A DNA stretch of 64,000 nucleotides. Origin: Nocardia sp. NBC_00565 (GTDB lineage: Bacteria > Actinomycetota > Actinomycetes > Mycobacteriales > Mycobacteriaceae). A program made the position numbers and the translations under genes. The stretch spans positions 558,001 through 622,000 of the forward strand of contig NZ_CP107785.1 of assembly GCF_036345915.1 (NCBI RefSeq), in the 5' to 3' direction. The notes below the pieces were generated by a model, which did no database searches, had not been told where the DNA came from, and worked only from the letters and a program-made list of their open reading frames with translations. Below are positions 46,034 to 55,120 of the stretch, one piece after another. How positions within the stretch are numbered: position 1 is the stretch's first letter; each line of letters starts with the position of its first letter.

Positions 46034-46390
46034 GTGTTGAAGGTTTGTCTCGCAACTGTGTTCGCCTGCGGTGTGGTGCTGCTCGGCGCCATCGGCTGCA
46101 GTAGCGGGACGGAGTCGCATGGCGACCACACCCCGACCAGCACGCCTGTTCCGACTACGGCACCGGCGCCGACGAGCGCGGTGGCGCAGTCGAGCCAGGC
46201 TCCCGCCCCACAAGCGGAACCGGTACCGGAAGCGGTACCCGTCGAGCCGCCGGCGCCCGCGGCAGTGCCACAACCGCAGGCGACCACGGAAACGCAAGCG
46301 CCACCGGCCGTCCCGGCGCCGCAGCCCGAACCGGCCAAGCCCGCGCCCACGTTGACCGCACCCGGATTCGAGCCGCGCGCCGGCTACTGA
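46034..46390 (+). CDS. Proline-rich lipoprotein
   Basis: 118 aa from GTG 46034 (ACGGGGA upstream). Signal peptide with lipobox L-G-A-I-G-C at about 17-22. The remaining 95 residues are almost entirely P, A, T, V, Q and E, with P-A-P-Q and P-E-P repeats, a disordered cell-wall-spanning linker that ends with F-E-P-R-A-G-Y. No catalytic domain. The next gene, eight bases downstream, is a secreted SGNH hydrolase, so the lipoprotein may serve as its envelope anchor or partner. Confidence 0.75.
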   Translation: MLKVCLATVFACGVVLLGAIGCSSGTESHGDHTPTSTPVPTTAPAPTSAVAQSSQAPAPQAEPVPEAVPVEPPAPAAVPQPQATTETQAPPAVPAPQPEPAKPAPTLTAPGFEPRAGY

Positions 46391-46397
46391 CAGCGGA

Positions 46398-47324
46398 GTG
46401 ATCACCTTGACCAGCAAGCTCTCTCGTCGTTGTGCCCAATGGCTGGGGGCGGTGACGGCGACCGTGGCGGCCGCGGCCGGTGCGCCCGCGGCGGCGCAGG
46501 CGGCCCCGGCCCCGGGCAGCGCTCTGGTGGTGCTCGGGGATTCCTTCGCGGCCAATGGTCTCCGGTGGGAGACGGATGCGAAGGAATGTCTGCGCGGACC
46601 CGCCTCGTGGCCGACGCAGTTGAGCCAACTGATGGGTGTCGCGGGCAGCTCCGACTTCGTCGACCGGTCGTGCTCCGGTGCGGCGATCCAGACCGAAAAG
46701 GGCTACTCGCTGGTCCAAGAGGCGATCGACGCCGATAAGGCGGGCGCGTTCGGTCCGCGAACCAAGCTGGTCGCGTTGCAGTTCGGGCTCAACGACACCT
46801 GGGGTGCGAACACGGCGACGCTGTGGACCTCGTTGGTGCCGTGCGTATTCAATGTCGCCGACGGATGTGGGCTGGAGGCAGCCGCGCAAGGCCGGATCAC
46901 CGACTATCGCGGCGTTACCGGTGCGGACTATGCCCAGCGTATCCGCGAGGTGGTCGAGTACCTGCGCTACTACGCGCCGCAGGCGAAGATCGTGCTGGTC
47001 GGCTACCCCGAATTGTTCCCGGCCGGACAGCAGTTCGCCTGTCTCGATGTGCTCGGCGTCGGGCAGTATGTGCAGCCGAAGGGCGCGGGGGTGGTGGAAT
47101 ACCTCGATCGCGTCGACGCCGCGCAGCGGGTGGCGGCGGCGCAACTCGGGATCGAATTCTTCGACGCCAGGGCGGTGACCACCGGGCACGGATTGTGCAC
47201 GGCGCAGCCGTGGTTGAACGGTGCGCTGGATCCGCGCGCGGATCTGGTCGGGATCCCGTTCCATCCATCGGCACACGGTGATTCGGTGCTGGCGGGAGCG
47301 TTGTACGAGCGGTACGGCAAGTGA
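46398..47324 (+). CDS. Secreted SGNH/GDSL-type hydrolase
   Basis: 308 aa with an Ala-rich Sec signal (cleavage near A-Q-A-A-P at about 36). Block I V-V-L-G-D-S-F holds the catalytic Ser, F-G-L-N-D is block III with the Asn, and H-P-S-A-H-G-D holds the catalytic Asp/His region. Four further Cys suggest disulfides, fitting an extracellular esterase of carbohydrate or lipid acyl groups. The start is GTG 46398. Its stop overlaps the start of the acyltransferase by 4 bp (GTGA). Confidence 0.85.
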   Translation: MITLTSKLSRRCAQWLGAVTATVAAAAGAPAAAQAAPAPGSALVVLGDSFAANGLRWETDAKECLRGPASWPTQLSQLMGVAGSSDFVDRSCSGAAIQTEKGYSLVQEAIDADKAGAFGPRTKLVALQFGLNDTWGANTATLWTSLVPCVFNVADGCGLEAAAQGRITDYRGVTGADYAQRIREVVEYLRYYAPQAKIVLVGYPELFPAGQQFACLDVLGVGQYVQPKGAGVVEYLDRVDAAQRVAAAQLGIEFFDARAVTTGHGLCTAQPWLNGALDPRADLVGIPFHPSAHGDSVLAGALYERYGK

Positions 47325-48610
47325 CGGCGGCGCCGGGCAGACGCGCGAACCCGGAGAGCCCGGCGCGGTCGGTGGAGTCGGCGCGGCCTGCGCTGCCGTC
47401 GTTGACCGGGGCGCGGTGGTGGGCGGCGTTTGCGGTATTCCTGTTGCACGCGTTGGTGTTTCTGCCGGTTTATCCGTTTCAGAAGTCCGAGCTGTTCCGG
47501 CATATCCATCAGGTGATGCCGATGCAGCTGGGGGCGGCGGGGGTCACGTTCTTCTTCGTACTGTCCGGGTTCATCATCTATTGGTCGTTCCGGCCGGGGA
47601 ATTCGGTGCCGCGGTTCTACTGGCGGCGGGTACTGAAGATCTATCCGACGCATCTGGTGGCGACGGCGGCGTTCATCCTGATCGCGAGCGTGCCGCTATC
47701 GCGACTGGTGGTCTGGGCGCCGAATGTGCTGCTGATCCACACCTGGGTGCCGAAGTGGTCGACGGTCGGCGGGCTCAATGTGCCGTCCTGGTCATTGGGT
47801 GCGGAAATGCTGTTCTACCTGAGCTTTCCGCTCGCTTTGCCGCTGGTGCGCCGCATTCGCGGGGATCGAGTGCTCTGGGTGCTGGCGGGGCTGCTCGTCC
47901 TGATCCTGGCGCCGCACACCGCGTACTACCTGTGGGTGCCCGGTCCGAAGGGCATCGAGAATGCCTTTGCGCCACGGCTGGTTCCGGGGGATGCGTCGCC
48001 GTTCTTCGAGCTGCACGCCTCACCGGCGTGGTTCGCGCAGCCGGATATCCCGGTGGCCCCGTCCTATTGGCTCAGCTACACCTTCCCGGCATCGCGGCTG
48101 CCCGAGTTCTTCCTCGGGGTGCTCGCGGCGCGGCTGGTGCTGGAGGGGCGTTGGCGCAATACGCGGTTGACCTGGCCGCTGCTGGCACTGGCGATCGCCT
48201 TCGCGGCGACGTGGGTGGTTCCGGTGAACTACAAGATGTCGGCGCTGCTGCTGGCGCCGATGACCGCGGTGGTCGCCACCCTCGCGGCGCGGGATCTGGC
48301 CGGTATCCGCGGACTGAACTCCTCGCCGCGAATGGTGTGGTTCGGCAATATCTCCTTCGCCTTCTATCTGATCCAATTCCCGGTGATGGTGCTGATCACC
48401 CGGCTGTTCATCGGCGGCAGGCAGTTCGGTCTGCTCGGCTGGCTCGGATTCGCCGGATTGAGTCTGGTCGTCGCGACGGCGGCGGCCGCCGCGATCTACC
48501 GATGGGTGGACGAACCGCTCATGCGCCGGTTCTCCGGCCGCCGCGCGACGCGCCCGCCCGTGGCACCGCGGGAACCGGTCGACCGCGTTACCACCGTGGT
48601 CGGGCCGTGA
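47321..48610 (+). CDS. Acyltransferase-3 family membrane protein (OafA-like)
   Basis: 429 aa with about ten membrane helices. N-terminal L-T-G-A-R-W-W-A-A-F-A-V-F-L-L-H holds the conserved His of the family; F-F-V-L-S-G-F-I-I-Y and F-Y-W-R-R-V-L-K-I-Y-P are the next hallmark segments, and P-S-W-S-L-G-A-E-M follows. It moves acyl groups from the cytoplasm onto extracytoplasmic glycans or lipids. Many homologues carry a fused SGNH domain; here the SGNH domain is the preceding, translationally coupled gene. The start is GTG 47321. Confidence 0.88.
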   Translation: MTAAPGRRANPESPARSVESARPALPSLTGARWWAAFAVFLLHALVFLPVYPFQKSELFRHIHQVMPMQLGAAGVTFFFVLSGFIIYWSFRPGNSVPRFYWRRVLKIYPTHLVATAAFILIASVPLSRLVVWAPNVLLIHTWVPKWSTVGGLNVPSWSLGAEMLFYLSFPLALPLVRRIRGDRVLWVLAGLLVLILAPHTAYYLWVPGPKGIENAFAPRLVPGDASPFFELHASPAWFAQPDIPVAPSYWLSYTFPASRLPEFFLGVLAARLVLEGRWRNTRLTWPLLALAIAFAATWVVPVNYKMSALLLAPMTAVVATLAARDLAGIRGLNSSPRMVWFGNISFAFYLIQFPVMVLITRLFIGGRQFGLLGWLGFAGLSLVVATAAAAAIYRWVDEPLMRRFSGRRATRPPVAPREPVDRVTTVVGP

Positions 48611-48628
48611 CGAGGCAGAATCCCTGGC

Positions 48629-50380
48629 ATGGATTCCGGGGAACCGGCCGCGCGCGACCGCAAACGGCACGGTAGGCACTACACGCCCCCCGCCCTGGCG
48701 CGTTTCCTCGCCCAGCGGCTGCTGCACCATGTGCCGCGCTCCGGTGCTGCCGGTTTACGGGTGCTCGATCCGGCCTGTGGAGACGGTGAGCTCCTGCTCG
48801 CGCTGCACCGGGAGGCCGGTGTGTTGCTGCCGGGGGTTCGAGTGGAGCTGGTGGGGTACGACCTGGATGCGGCGGGGGTGGCGGTGGCCCGGGAACGGGC
48901 GCGGGCCGCGGGGATCGCGGTCGAATGGCATGTCGGGGACTTCTTGACCGCGTCGGCGGGAATCGCGGCGGGGGCGTTCGATGCGATCATCACCAATCCG
49001 CCGTATGTGCGGACCCAGCAGTTGGGTGGTCCGACCGCGCAGTTGCTGAGTAAGCGGTTCGGGTTGCAGGGGCGGATCGATCTCACCCATCCCTTCGTCG
49101 CGGTCGCGGCGCGGCTGCTGCGGTCGGATGGGGTGCTCGGGTTGTTGTGCGCCAACCGGTTTCTCACCACCAAGGCGGGTTCGAATGTCCGGAGCCTGCT
49201 GCTCACCGAGTTGGCTCCGGTCGAGCTGTATGACCTCGGCGATACGAAGCTGTTCGAGGCGGCGGTGCTGCCCGCGGTCACCATCGCCACCCGTAGCGCA
49301 TCCCGCGACGTGTGCCGATATGTCTCGGCCTACGAGGTCGACACGCCCGAAACCATCAGTGGAACAGATCTTTTCGAGGCGCTGACGGCCGAAGACAGTC
49401 ATTGCGTTACGCATGGCGGCCGCACGTTCGCGGTCGAGGTCGGCACCTTGGCAACGGGAGATCAGGTGGAGTCGGCGGTCTCCGTGGCGCTTCCGGTCGC
49501 CGTCGGTGCCGCCGATCATCGAAGGGGTGCGGCGGTCGAAGCGCGTGCGGCGTGGCGGATGTCGCGGCCGGGAGTGGATGGGTGGTTGGCCGAGATCGAG
49601 GCGGGAACGTGGCGGACGTTCGGGGAGGTGGCGCGAATTCGAGTGGGGATCAAGACGACCGCTGATCGGGTGTTCATTTCGGATCGGTGGGGGGAGATGC
49701 GGCCGCAACCGGAGGCGGAGCTGTTGTTCGATCTGATCACGCATCACGATGTCGAGCCGTGGCGGATTTCGCGGGCGCGCGATACTCGGGTGCTATATCC
49801 GTATGACACGTCCGAGTCCGCCCGAACACCGGTGGATCTACGGGAATTTCCCGGTGCCGCAGCGTATTTGCGGGAGCATCGGGAGGCGTTGGCCGGTCGG
49901 AAGTACCTGACCGACAGCGGCCGGGAGTGGTTCGAGATCTGGGTGCCACAGCGACCGCAGCTGTGGCGGGTGCCGAAGTTGGTGTTTCCCGATATCAGTG
50001 AACGGCCGCGGTTCGCATTGGATCGGTCGGGGGCGGTGGTGAACGGGGACTGCTATTGGATGTCGCTGGCCGATTTCGGGGTGGACGGTGCGGCACAGCG
50101 GCTCGCGTACTTGCTGATGGGCGTGGCGAATTCGGCGCTGGGGCTGCGGTTCTACGATGCGGTGTGCGGGAATCGGCTGTATTCGGGCCGGCGGCGGTGG
50201 ATCACGCAGTATGTGTCGCGGCTGCCGCTGCCGGATCCGACGACGATGCGTGCGGGCGGAGTCGTCGAGCTGGTACGGGATTTCGTGGACGGCGGTCGGG
50301 TGCCCGATGCGAATGCGCTGCGGCTGCTCGATGAGTGGGTGGCGGCCGCGTTCGGCATGCGGATGTTCGAAGTTCGCTAG
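48629..50380 (+). CDS. Orphan Eco57I-type N6-adenine DNA methyltransferase
   Basis: 583 aa. SAM motif I V-L-D-P-A-C-G-D-G (46-53) and catalytic motif IV N123-P-P-Y126 (NPPYVRTQ), followed by an alpha-helical region and a TaqI-C/specificity-like target domain in the second half (F-G-E-V-A-R-I-R-V-G-I-K-T, then YLTDSGREWFEIWVPQ). The length and order match the methylase-specificity part of Eco57I/BREX-PglX-like enzymes, but no nuclease motif or restriction partner gene is visible in either neighbour. Role could be epigenetic marking or a solitary anti-restriction methylase. The start is ATG 48629, 18 bp after the acyltransferase. Confidence 0.85.
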   Translation: MDSGEPAARDRKRHGRHYTPPALARFLAQRLLHHVPRSGAAGLRVLDPACGDGELLLALHREAGVLLPGVRVELVGYDLDAAGVAVARERARAAGIAVEWHVGDFLTASAGIAAGAFDAIITNPPYVRTQQLGGPTAQLLSKRFGLQGRIDLTHPFVAVAARLLRSDGVLGLLCANRFLTTKAGSNVRSLLLTELAPVELYDLGDTKLFEAAVLPAVTIATRSASRDVCRYVSAYEVDTPETISGTDLFEALTAEDSHCVTHGGRTFAVEVGTLATGDQVESAVSVALPVAVGAADHRRGAAVEARAAWRMSRPGVDGWLAEIEAGTWRTFGEVARIRVGIKTTADRVFISDRWGEMRPQPEAELLFDLITHHDVEPWRISRARDTRVLYPYDTSESARTPVDLREFPGAAAYLREHREALAGRKYLTDSGREWFEIWVPQRPQLWRVPKLVFPDISERPRFALDRSGAVVNGDCYWMSLADFGVDGAAQRLAYLLMGVANSALGLRFYDAVCGNRLYSGRRRWITQYVSRLPLPDPTTMRAGGVVELVRDFVDGGRVPDANALRLLDEWVAAAFGMRMFEVR

Positions 50381-50391
50381 GCGCGAACCGA

Positions 50392-51012
50392 TCATGCGGT
50401 GGTGCGGACACCGACCATCGGCAGCAGGGTGCGGCGCGCGAAATCGCGGCCCGCCTCGACATCGTCGATCGGAATGAGCCCATCGGGCGTCAGTGCCAGC
50501 GAGAGTGCCAGTCGGGCCATGATCTCGGCGACCAGATCGGCGTCGAAGTCGTCGTCGGCACCACTGCGCAGTTCCCGCAGCTTCTCGGCCAGATAGGTGC
50601 GCCCGACGGCGATGATCGGTCCGGCCTCGGTGGTGAGCCGGGGCAGGATGAGGTCGGGTTCGGTGCGCAGCAGCCGGCGCAGCAGTTCGTTGCCCGCGAT
50701 CGCGGTGATGACCGCGACGAAGATCTCCACCAGTTGTTCCTCGACGCCGTCGACCTTCTGCACCCGCTTGTCGATTTCGGCGACGAAGCGCTGTGCCTCG
50801 CGCACGCTCACCGCCTCGACCAACTCGTTCTTCGATTCGAATCGGCGATACAGGGTGGCCGGGCTGATCCCGGCGCGTCGGGCGATCTCGCCCATGCTGG
50901 TGCGCTTGATGCCGAAGTCCAGGAAGGCCGACAGCGCGCTCTCCAGGAGCTTCTCGCCGTCGCTGACGGGCTTTTCCAGGATGCGCTGGAGGATGGGCGG
51001 GACGGTCGGCAT
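50392..51012 (-). CDS. TetR-family regulator
   Basis: 206 aa. Helix-turn-helix at about 17-65: LLESALSAFLDFGIKRTSMG, EIARRAGISPATLYRRFESK, N-E-L-V-E-A-V. The C-terminal domain contains E-P-D-L-I-L-P-R-L-T-T-E-A-G and ends with A-R-R-T-L-L-P, as in a lipid-associated TetR subgroup of actinobacteria. ATG 51012 is chosen as the last Met before the conserved fold; the frame is open to 51321. Convergent with the methyltransferase gene, 11 bp apart. Target unknown. Confidence 0.85.
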   Translation of the reverse strand: MPTVPPILQRILEKPVSDGEKLLESALSAFLDFGIKRTSMGEIARRAGISPATLYRRFESKNELVEAVSVREAQRFVAEIDKRVQKVDGVEEQLVEIFVAVITAIAGNELLRRLLRTEPDLILPRLTTEAGPIIAVGRTYLAEKLRELRSGADDDFDADLVAEIMARLALSLALTPDGLIPIDDVEAGRDFARRTLLPMVGVRTTA

Positions 51013-51181
51013 CGAGTCTCCAGTCGAATCGGCTCGGACGCCGATGGTGGCCGGGCGTCGCGACGGTGCGGGTGATGGGGGTTTCATTATTTCACCGGGT
51101 CGCAGCGGTTCGGCCGGGGATCGGCGTCGCAGATCGTGCGGACTCGCGTCGTCCGAGGGTTCGAGGGGAGCGGTGGCGCGG

Positions 51182-51367
51182 TTACTGGCGCGGTAGGTCC
51201 AGTTCCGCCATCTCTTGTTCGATCGCATTGGCGGCGAAATCCACTCCACTGGAGCGCAATTCGTGCACCCGTCGTTGTAGCGCCTCGACACCGCCCGGCT
51301 GGGCCGCGATATCGGCCACACTGATCCGCCCCAACGGCCGGTGCATACTCTGCTGCACGTACGTCAC
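51182..51367 (-). CDS. Small conserved-looking hypothetical protein
   Basis: 61 aa. GTG 51367 has a textbook GGAGG 7 nt upstream, which is the main argument that this is real. The product (T-Y-V-Q-Q-S-M-H-R-P-L-G-R-I-S-V-A-D-I-A start, then V-E-A-L-Q-R-R-V-H-E-L-R) is soluble with a C-terminal amphipathic helix. It might be cotranscribed with the TetR gene 170 bp further on. Function unknown. Confidence 0.6.
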   Translation of the reverse strand: MTYVQQSMHRPLGRISVADIAAQPGGVEALQRRVHELRSSGVDFAANAIEQEMAELDLPRQ

Positions 51368-51533
51368 CGTGATACCTCCTACCTGCACGCAACGCAGCCA
51401 CTATCCCGGTGGGCTCACCCTCCGCGCTACAGGCCACTCGACAGCTGTGTCGGCGGGAGATCCCGGGACACCGGGCACGCTGGCAAAAGGTTATCAGCGA
51501 TTTATCATGGTCGATTGACCAGTGTGCCCTGTC

Positions 51534-52049
51534 TCACAGTTGCTTCGCGGTCCGGTGGTTGGCCATGTTGTGTAGGTAGACAGCGCTATTCAGCCGAATG
51601 CCGTCCTGCTGGGCCTCACTCAACTCCCGGCGCACCTTCCCGGGCACGCCCGCGACCAGCGAGCCGGGCGGAATTTGCGCGCCCTCCGGAATCAGCGCAT
51701 TGGCGGCGATCAGACTGCCCGCGCCGATCACCGCGCCGTTGAGCACCGTCGCGCCCATGCCGACGAGCACATCGTCGCCGACGGTGCAGCCGTGCAGGAT
51801 CGCGTTGTGCCCCACCGAAACTCCGGTGCCGACGGTGAGCGGGAAGCCGGGATCGGCGTGCAGGACGCAGCCGTCCTGGATGTTGGTGCGCGCGCCGACG
51901 CTGATCGCCTCGAGATCGCCGCGCAGCACCGCGCTGTACCAAATGCTCACCTCGGCGGCGAGTCGGACGCGTCCGATCACGGTCGCGTTCGGTGCGATCC
52001 ACGCGGTGTCGTCGATATCGGGCGTATGTCCGTTTACCTCGATCCTCAT
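51534..52049 (-). CDS. Gamma-class carbonic anhydrase-like protein
   Basis: 171 aa left-handed beta-helix with hexapeptide repeats (I-G-R-V-R-L, V-G-A-R-T-N, V-G-T-G-V-S, I-G-A-G-S-L). The metal ligands expected for the gamma carbonic anhydrase family are present as H in V-L-H-A-D and the H-N-A-I-L-H pair; D-G-C-V-L-H and V-A-G-V-P-G-K-V-R are also characteristic. Zinc- or iron-dependent CO2 hydration is likely but many homologues are only structural. The start is ATG 52049; 47 bp downstream of the GlxA-type gene. Confidence 0.87.
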   Translation of the reverse strand: MRIEVNGHTPDIDDTAWIAPNATVIGRVRLAAEVSIWYSAVLRGDLEAISVGARTNIQDGCVLHADPGFPLTVGTGVSVGHNAILHGCTVGDDVLVGMGATVLNGAVIGAGSLIAANALIPEGAQIPPGSLVAGVPGKVRRELSEAQQDGIRLNSAVYLHNMANHRTAKQL

Positions 52050-52096
52050 GCCGAAAACCTAGACGACTCGGTCGGCCGTTCCGCAATCTGTGCCGG

Positions 52097-53047
52097 TTAC
52101 CCGAGCTGACCGGAGAACGTGGCTCGGTGGGCGGCGGGACTGGTGCCGAGGATGCGGTGGAAGTGATGGCGCAGGCTGACCGCGGTGCCGAAGCCGGTCT
52201 CGGCGGCGATGCGGTCCATCGTGGCGGTGGTTGATTCCAGCAGCAGCCTGGCCCGGTCGGTGCGCTGGTGCAGCAGCCATTGTTGCGGGCTGTTGCCGGT
52301 GCGGTCGCGGAAGCGGCGGGTGAAGGTGCGCCGGGACATGAGGGCGACGCGGGCCCAGCTGTCCAGATCGATCGGTTCGCCGAGATTGGTTCGTGCCCAG
52401 ACCATCGCGTATTCGATCGGATCGTCATCGGCGGCTTCGGGCACGGCCACCGGGATGTACTGGGCCTGGGATCCGCTGCGGTGTGGGGCGGTGACCAAGG
52501 CTCTGGCGAGTTCGGTGGCGGCCCGGCTGCCCAGGTCGCCGCGCACCAGGTGCAGGCAGCAGTCGAGGGCGGCGGCGACGCCCGCGGAGGTGACGATGTC
52601 GCCGAGATCGGACCAGAGCGTGTCGGCGCGGACCCGGACCGCGGGATGGGCCGCGGCCAGGTCGGCGGCCGCGGCCCAGTGGGTGGTGACTTCCCGGCCG
52701 TCCGCCAAGCCGCTGGCCGCCACCGCGAACGAGCCGAGGCACAGGCCGACGATTCGAGCGCCCCTGGCGTGGGCACGATGCAGGGCCGCGCGCAGTTCGT
52801 CCGAGATGTCCATGCCGCGCTCCCAGCTCGGGATCACCACCAGGTCGGCGCGCTCGAAGGCGTCGAGTCCATGCTCGACGATGATGTCGAACCCGGCCGG
52901 GGTGCGCAGGGTGCCGGGATGTTCGGCGCAGACCTCGACGCGGTAGTCCGGACGGCCGCCGACGCCGACTCGGCCGAAAACCAGCGTCGGCACAGATAGA
53001 TGGAACGGGATGACGCCATCGAAGGCGAGTACGGCGACACGTCGCAT
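52097..53047 (-). CDS. GlxA-type regulator (DJ-1/PfpI + AraC domains)
   Basis: 316 aa. Residues 1-180 form a DJ-1/PfpI-like amidotransferase fold with V-G-L-C-L-G-S-F at the nucleophile elbow (Cys kept, but GxLG instead of typical protease context). Residues 210-316 are an AraC helix-turn-helix pair (VALMSRRTFTRRFRDRTGNS, then RIAAETGFGTAVSLRHHFHR). Such proteins bind small ligands through the first domain and regulate adjacent catabolic genes. The divergent metallo-beta-lactamase-fold gene, 71 bp away, is the natural candidate target. The start is ATG 53047. Confidence 0.88.
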   Translation of the reverse strand: MRRVAVLAFDGVIPFHLSVPTLVFGRVGVGGRPDYRVEVCAEHPGTLRTPAGFDIIVEHGLDAFERADLVVIPSWERGMDISDELRAALHRAHARGARIVGLCLGSFAVAASGLADGREVTTHWAAAADLAAAHPAVRVRADTLWSDLGDIVTSAGVAAALDCCLHLVRGDLGSRAATELARALVTAPHRSGSQAQYIPVAVPEAADDDPIEYAMVWARTNLGEPIDLDSWARVALMSRRTFTRRFRDRTGNSPQQWLLHQRTDRARLLLESTTATMDRIAAETGFGTAVSLRHHFHRILGTSPAAHRATFSGQLG

Positions 53048-53118
53048 GGCCCGATCTTATCGGTAGGCGGCTCACGGGCCACTTTTGCGCTGTGGTCGCG
53101 GCCCGCAAGATTGGTCGC

Positions 53119-53886
53119 ATGACCGAGACAATCGAACGCACCACTGTCGAAGCACTGCACATCGGCGGGCCGACCCTGCGCTTCCGGTACGGCGGCCTGA
53201 CCTGGCTGACCGATCCCACCTTCGATGGGCCGGGCGACTATCCCGGACCGATCACGCTGCACAAGCTCACCGGGCCCGCGGTGTCGCGGGAACAGGTGGG
53301 GCCGGTGGATGTGGTGCTGCTGTCGCATGATCAGCACGCGGATAATCTCGACAACTCCGGTCGCGAATTCTTGGCCACCGTGGTGACCGTGCTCTCGACG
53401 CCGGATGCGGCCGGTCGCATCAATGGTGTTCGGGGACTGGAGAACTGGGAGACCGTCACGGTGGGTGATGTGCGCGTGACGGGTGTGCCCGCGCTGCACG
53501 GGCCGGTGGGATGCGAGCCGCTGACCGGTGTTGTCACCGGGTTCGTATTGCAGGCCGATGGTCTGCCGACGGTGTACGTATCGGGTGACAATGCCTCGGT
53601 CGATCTGGTCGAGCAGATCGTGGCGCGGTTCGGGCGGATCGATATCGCGATCCTGAATGTCGGGGCGGCGAATGTCGGCCGGTTCGGCGATAGCGATCTC
53701 ACATTGAACGGGCGTACCGCCGTGCAGGCCGCTGAACTGCTCGGTGACGCCGTCATCGTTGCGGTCCACGCCGAGGGGTGGGCGCATTTCAGCGAGCACC
53801 TCGACTACCTGACGCGCAACTTCGGCTACGCCGGACGTTCCGGCCAACTGCGCGTCCCGCGGTCGGGGCAGCCGTTCGCGGTGTGA
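53119..53886 (+). CDS. Metallo-beta-lactamase-fold hydrolase (UlaG-like)
   Basis: 255 aa. Metal motif S-H-D-Q-H-A-D-N (H-x-x-x-x-D-N variant of HxHxDH, as in UlaG-type and L-ascorbate-6-phosphate lactonase-like proteins), with further His in A-L-H-G-P-V-G and V-H-A-E-G-W. Cytoplasmic. The substrate is unknown. The frame opens at 53092, but ATG 53119 is used. Divergent from the GlxA-type regulator. Confidence 0.82.
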   Translation: MTETIERTTVEALHIGGPTLRFRYGGLTWLTDPTFDGPGDYPGPITLHKLTGPAVSREQVGPVDVVLLSHDQHADNLDNSGREFLATVVTVLSTPDAAGRINGVRGLENWETVTVGDVRVTGVPALHGPVGCEPLTGVVTGFVLQADGLPTVYVSGDNASVDLVEQIVARFGRIDIAILNVGAANVGRFGDSDLTLNGRTAVQAAELLGDAVIVAVHAEGWAHFSEHLDYLTRNFGYAGRSGQLRVPRSGQPFAV

Positions 53887-53961
53887 GCGCTTCCGGAAAC
53901 CACAGGCAGCGTCCGCGCGGCGGTCGTGGCGTAGACACTCGCGGTGGTCCACGATGGCGAT

Positions 53962-55077
53962 ATGAGGATCGCAGTTCCACGGGAGGTCAAGGAACAGGAG
54001 TTTCGGGTGGCGCTGACCCCGGCGGGCGCCGGGGAACTGATGCGCCACGGGCACGAGGTGCTGATCCAAGCCGGTGCGGGGGTGGGGTCCGGATTCGCGG
54101 ACGCGGATTATGTCAGCGCGGGTGCGCGGCTGGTACCTGCCGCCGATCAGGTCTGGCGGGAGGGCGAGCTGGTGCTGAAGGTCAAGGAACCGATCGCCGA
54201 GGAATATCCGCGGTTGCGGCGGGAGCAGGTGCTGTTCACTTACCTGCATCTGGCCGCGTCACGGGAATGCACCGATGCGATTCTGCGGTCGGGTATCACC
54301 GCGATCGCATATGAGACGGTACGGGCGGCGGATGGGTCGCTGCCGCTGCTCGCGCCGATGAGCGAGGTTGCGGGCAGGCTCGGTACGCAGGTCGGCGCGT
54401 ATCACCTGATGGCGCCGCTCGGTGGCGCCGGGGTGCTGCTCGGTGGGGTGCCCGGGGTGCGTCCGGCCGATGTAGTGGTGCTCGGTGGCGGGGTCGCCGG
54501 GACGAACGCGGCCACCGTCGCGGCCGGGATGGGGGCGAAAGTTACTGTCCTGGATACGAATTTGACTCGGCTGCGGGAGCTCGACGCGCGGTTCCACGGG
54601 CGGGTTGCGACGTTGGCTTCGAATGCGGTCGAGATCGAACGGGCGGTGCGGGCGGCGGATCTGGTCATCGGCTCGGTGCTGGTGCCCGGTGCGCGGGCGC
54701 CGAAATTGGTGTCCGAGGAGTTGGTCGCGGGTATGCGGCCGGGTTCGGTATTGGTGGATATCGCGATCGACCAAGGCGGGTGTTTCGCCGATTCGCATCC
54801 GACCACGCATGCGAATCCGACCTTCCGCGTGGCGAATGCGCTGTTCTACTGCGTGGCGAATATGCCGGGTGCGGTACCGCATACCGCGACAGTGGCGCTC
54901 ACCAACGCCACGCTGCCGTATGTGCGGGCCATCGCCGAGCATGGGTGGCGGGAGGCGTGCCGCGCGAATGCCGAGCTGGCGCGAGGGCTCGCCGCGGACA
55001 AGGGGCGGTTGCTTTCGGTGGAGGTCGCGGCGGCGCACGGGTATTCGGCGCCGAAGCCGGTGGGGCTCGCCGGTTGA
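53962..55077 (+). CDS. ald: Alanine dehydrogenase
   Basis: 371 aa. N-terminal MRIAVPREVKEQEFRVALTP with the pyruvate-binding Arg, L-K-V-K-E-P (catalytic Lys), Y-L-H-L-A-A (catalytic His) and Rossmann motif V-L-G-G-G-V-A-G-T-N-A-A at about 174-185. D-I-A-I-D-Q-G-G-C is the family signature near the C-terminus. It interconverts L-alanine and pyruvate plus ammonia with NAD; in mycobacteria it supports nitrogen use and hypoxic NAD recycling. The start is ATG 53962. No AldR-type regulator adjoins. Confidence 0.94.
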   Translation: MRIAVPREVKEQEFRVALTPAGAGELMRHGHEVLIQAGAGVGSGFADADYVSAGARLVPAADQVWREGELVLKVKEPIAEEYPRLRREQVLFTYLHLAASRECTDAILRSGITAIAYETVRAADGSLPLLAPMSEVAGRLGTQVGAYHLMAPLGGAGVLLGGVPGVRPADVVVLGGGVAGTNAATVAAGMGAKVTVLDTNLTRLRELDARFHGRVATLASNAVEIERAVRAADLVIGSVLVPGARAPKLVSEELVAGMRPGSVLVDIAIDQGGCFADSHPTTHANPTFRVANALFYCVANMPGAVPHTATVALTNATLPYVRAIAEHGWREACRANAELARGLAADKGRLLSVEVAAAHGYSAPKPVGLAG

Positions 55078-55120
55078 GAGTATGCGGCCGTAGCCTGTGG
55101 CGTGGGCGGGAGAGAGGGTA

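Noticed and set aside
46160-46340. Low-complexity repeat DNA
   Set aside because: It encodes the Pro/Ala-rich linker of the lipoprotein in a sound frame with a signal peptide.
51013-51321. N-terminal extension of the TetR protein
   Set aside because: The extra 103 residues are Arg/Pro/Ser-rich shadow text and overlap the small gene at 51182-51367.
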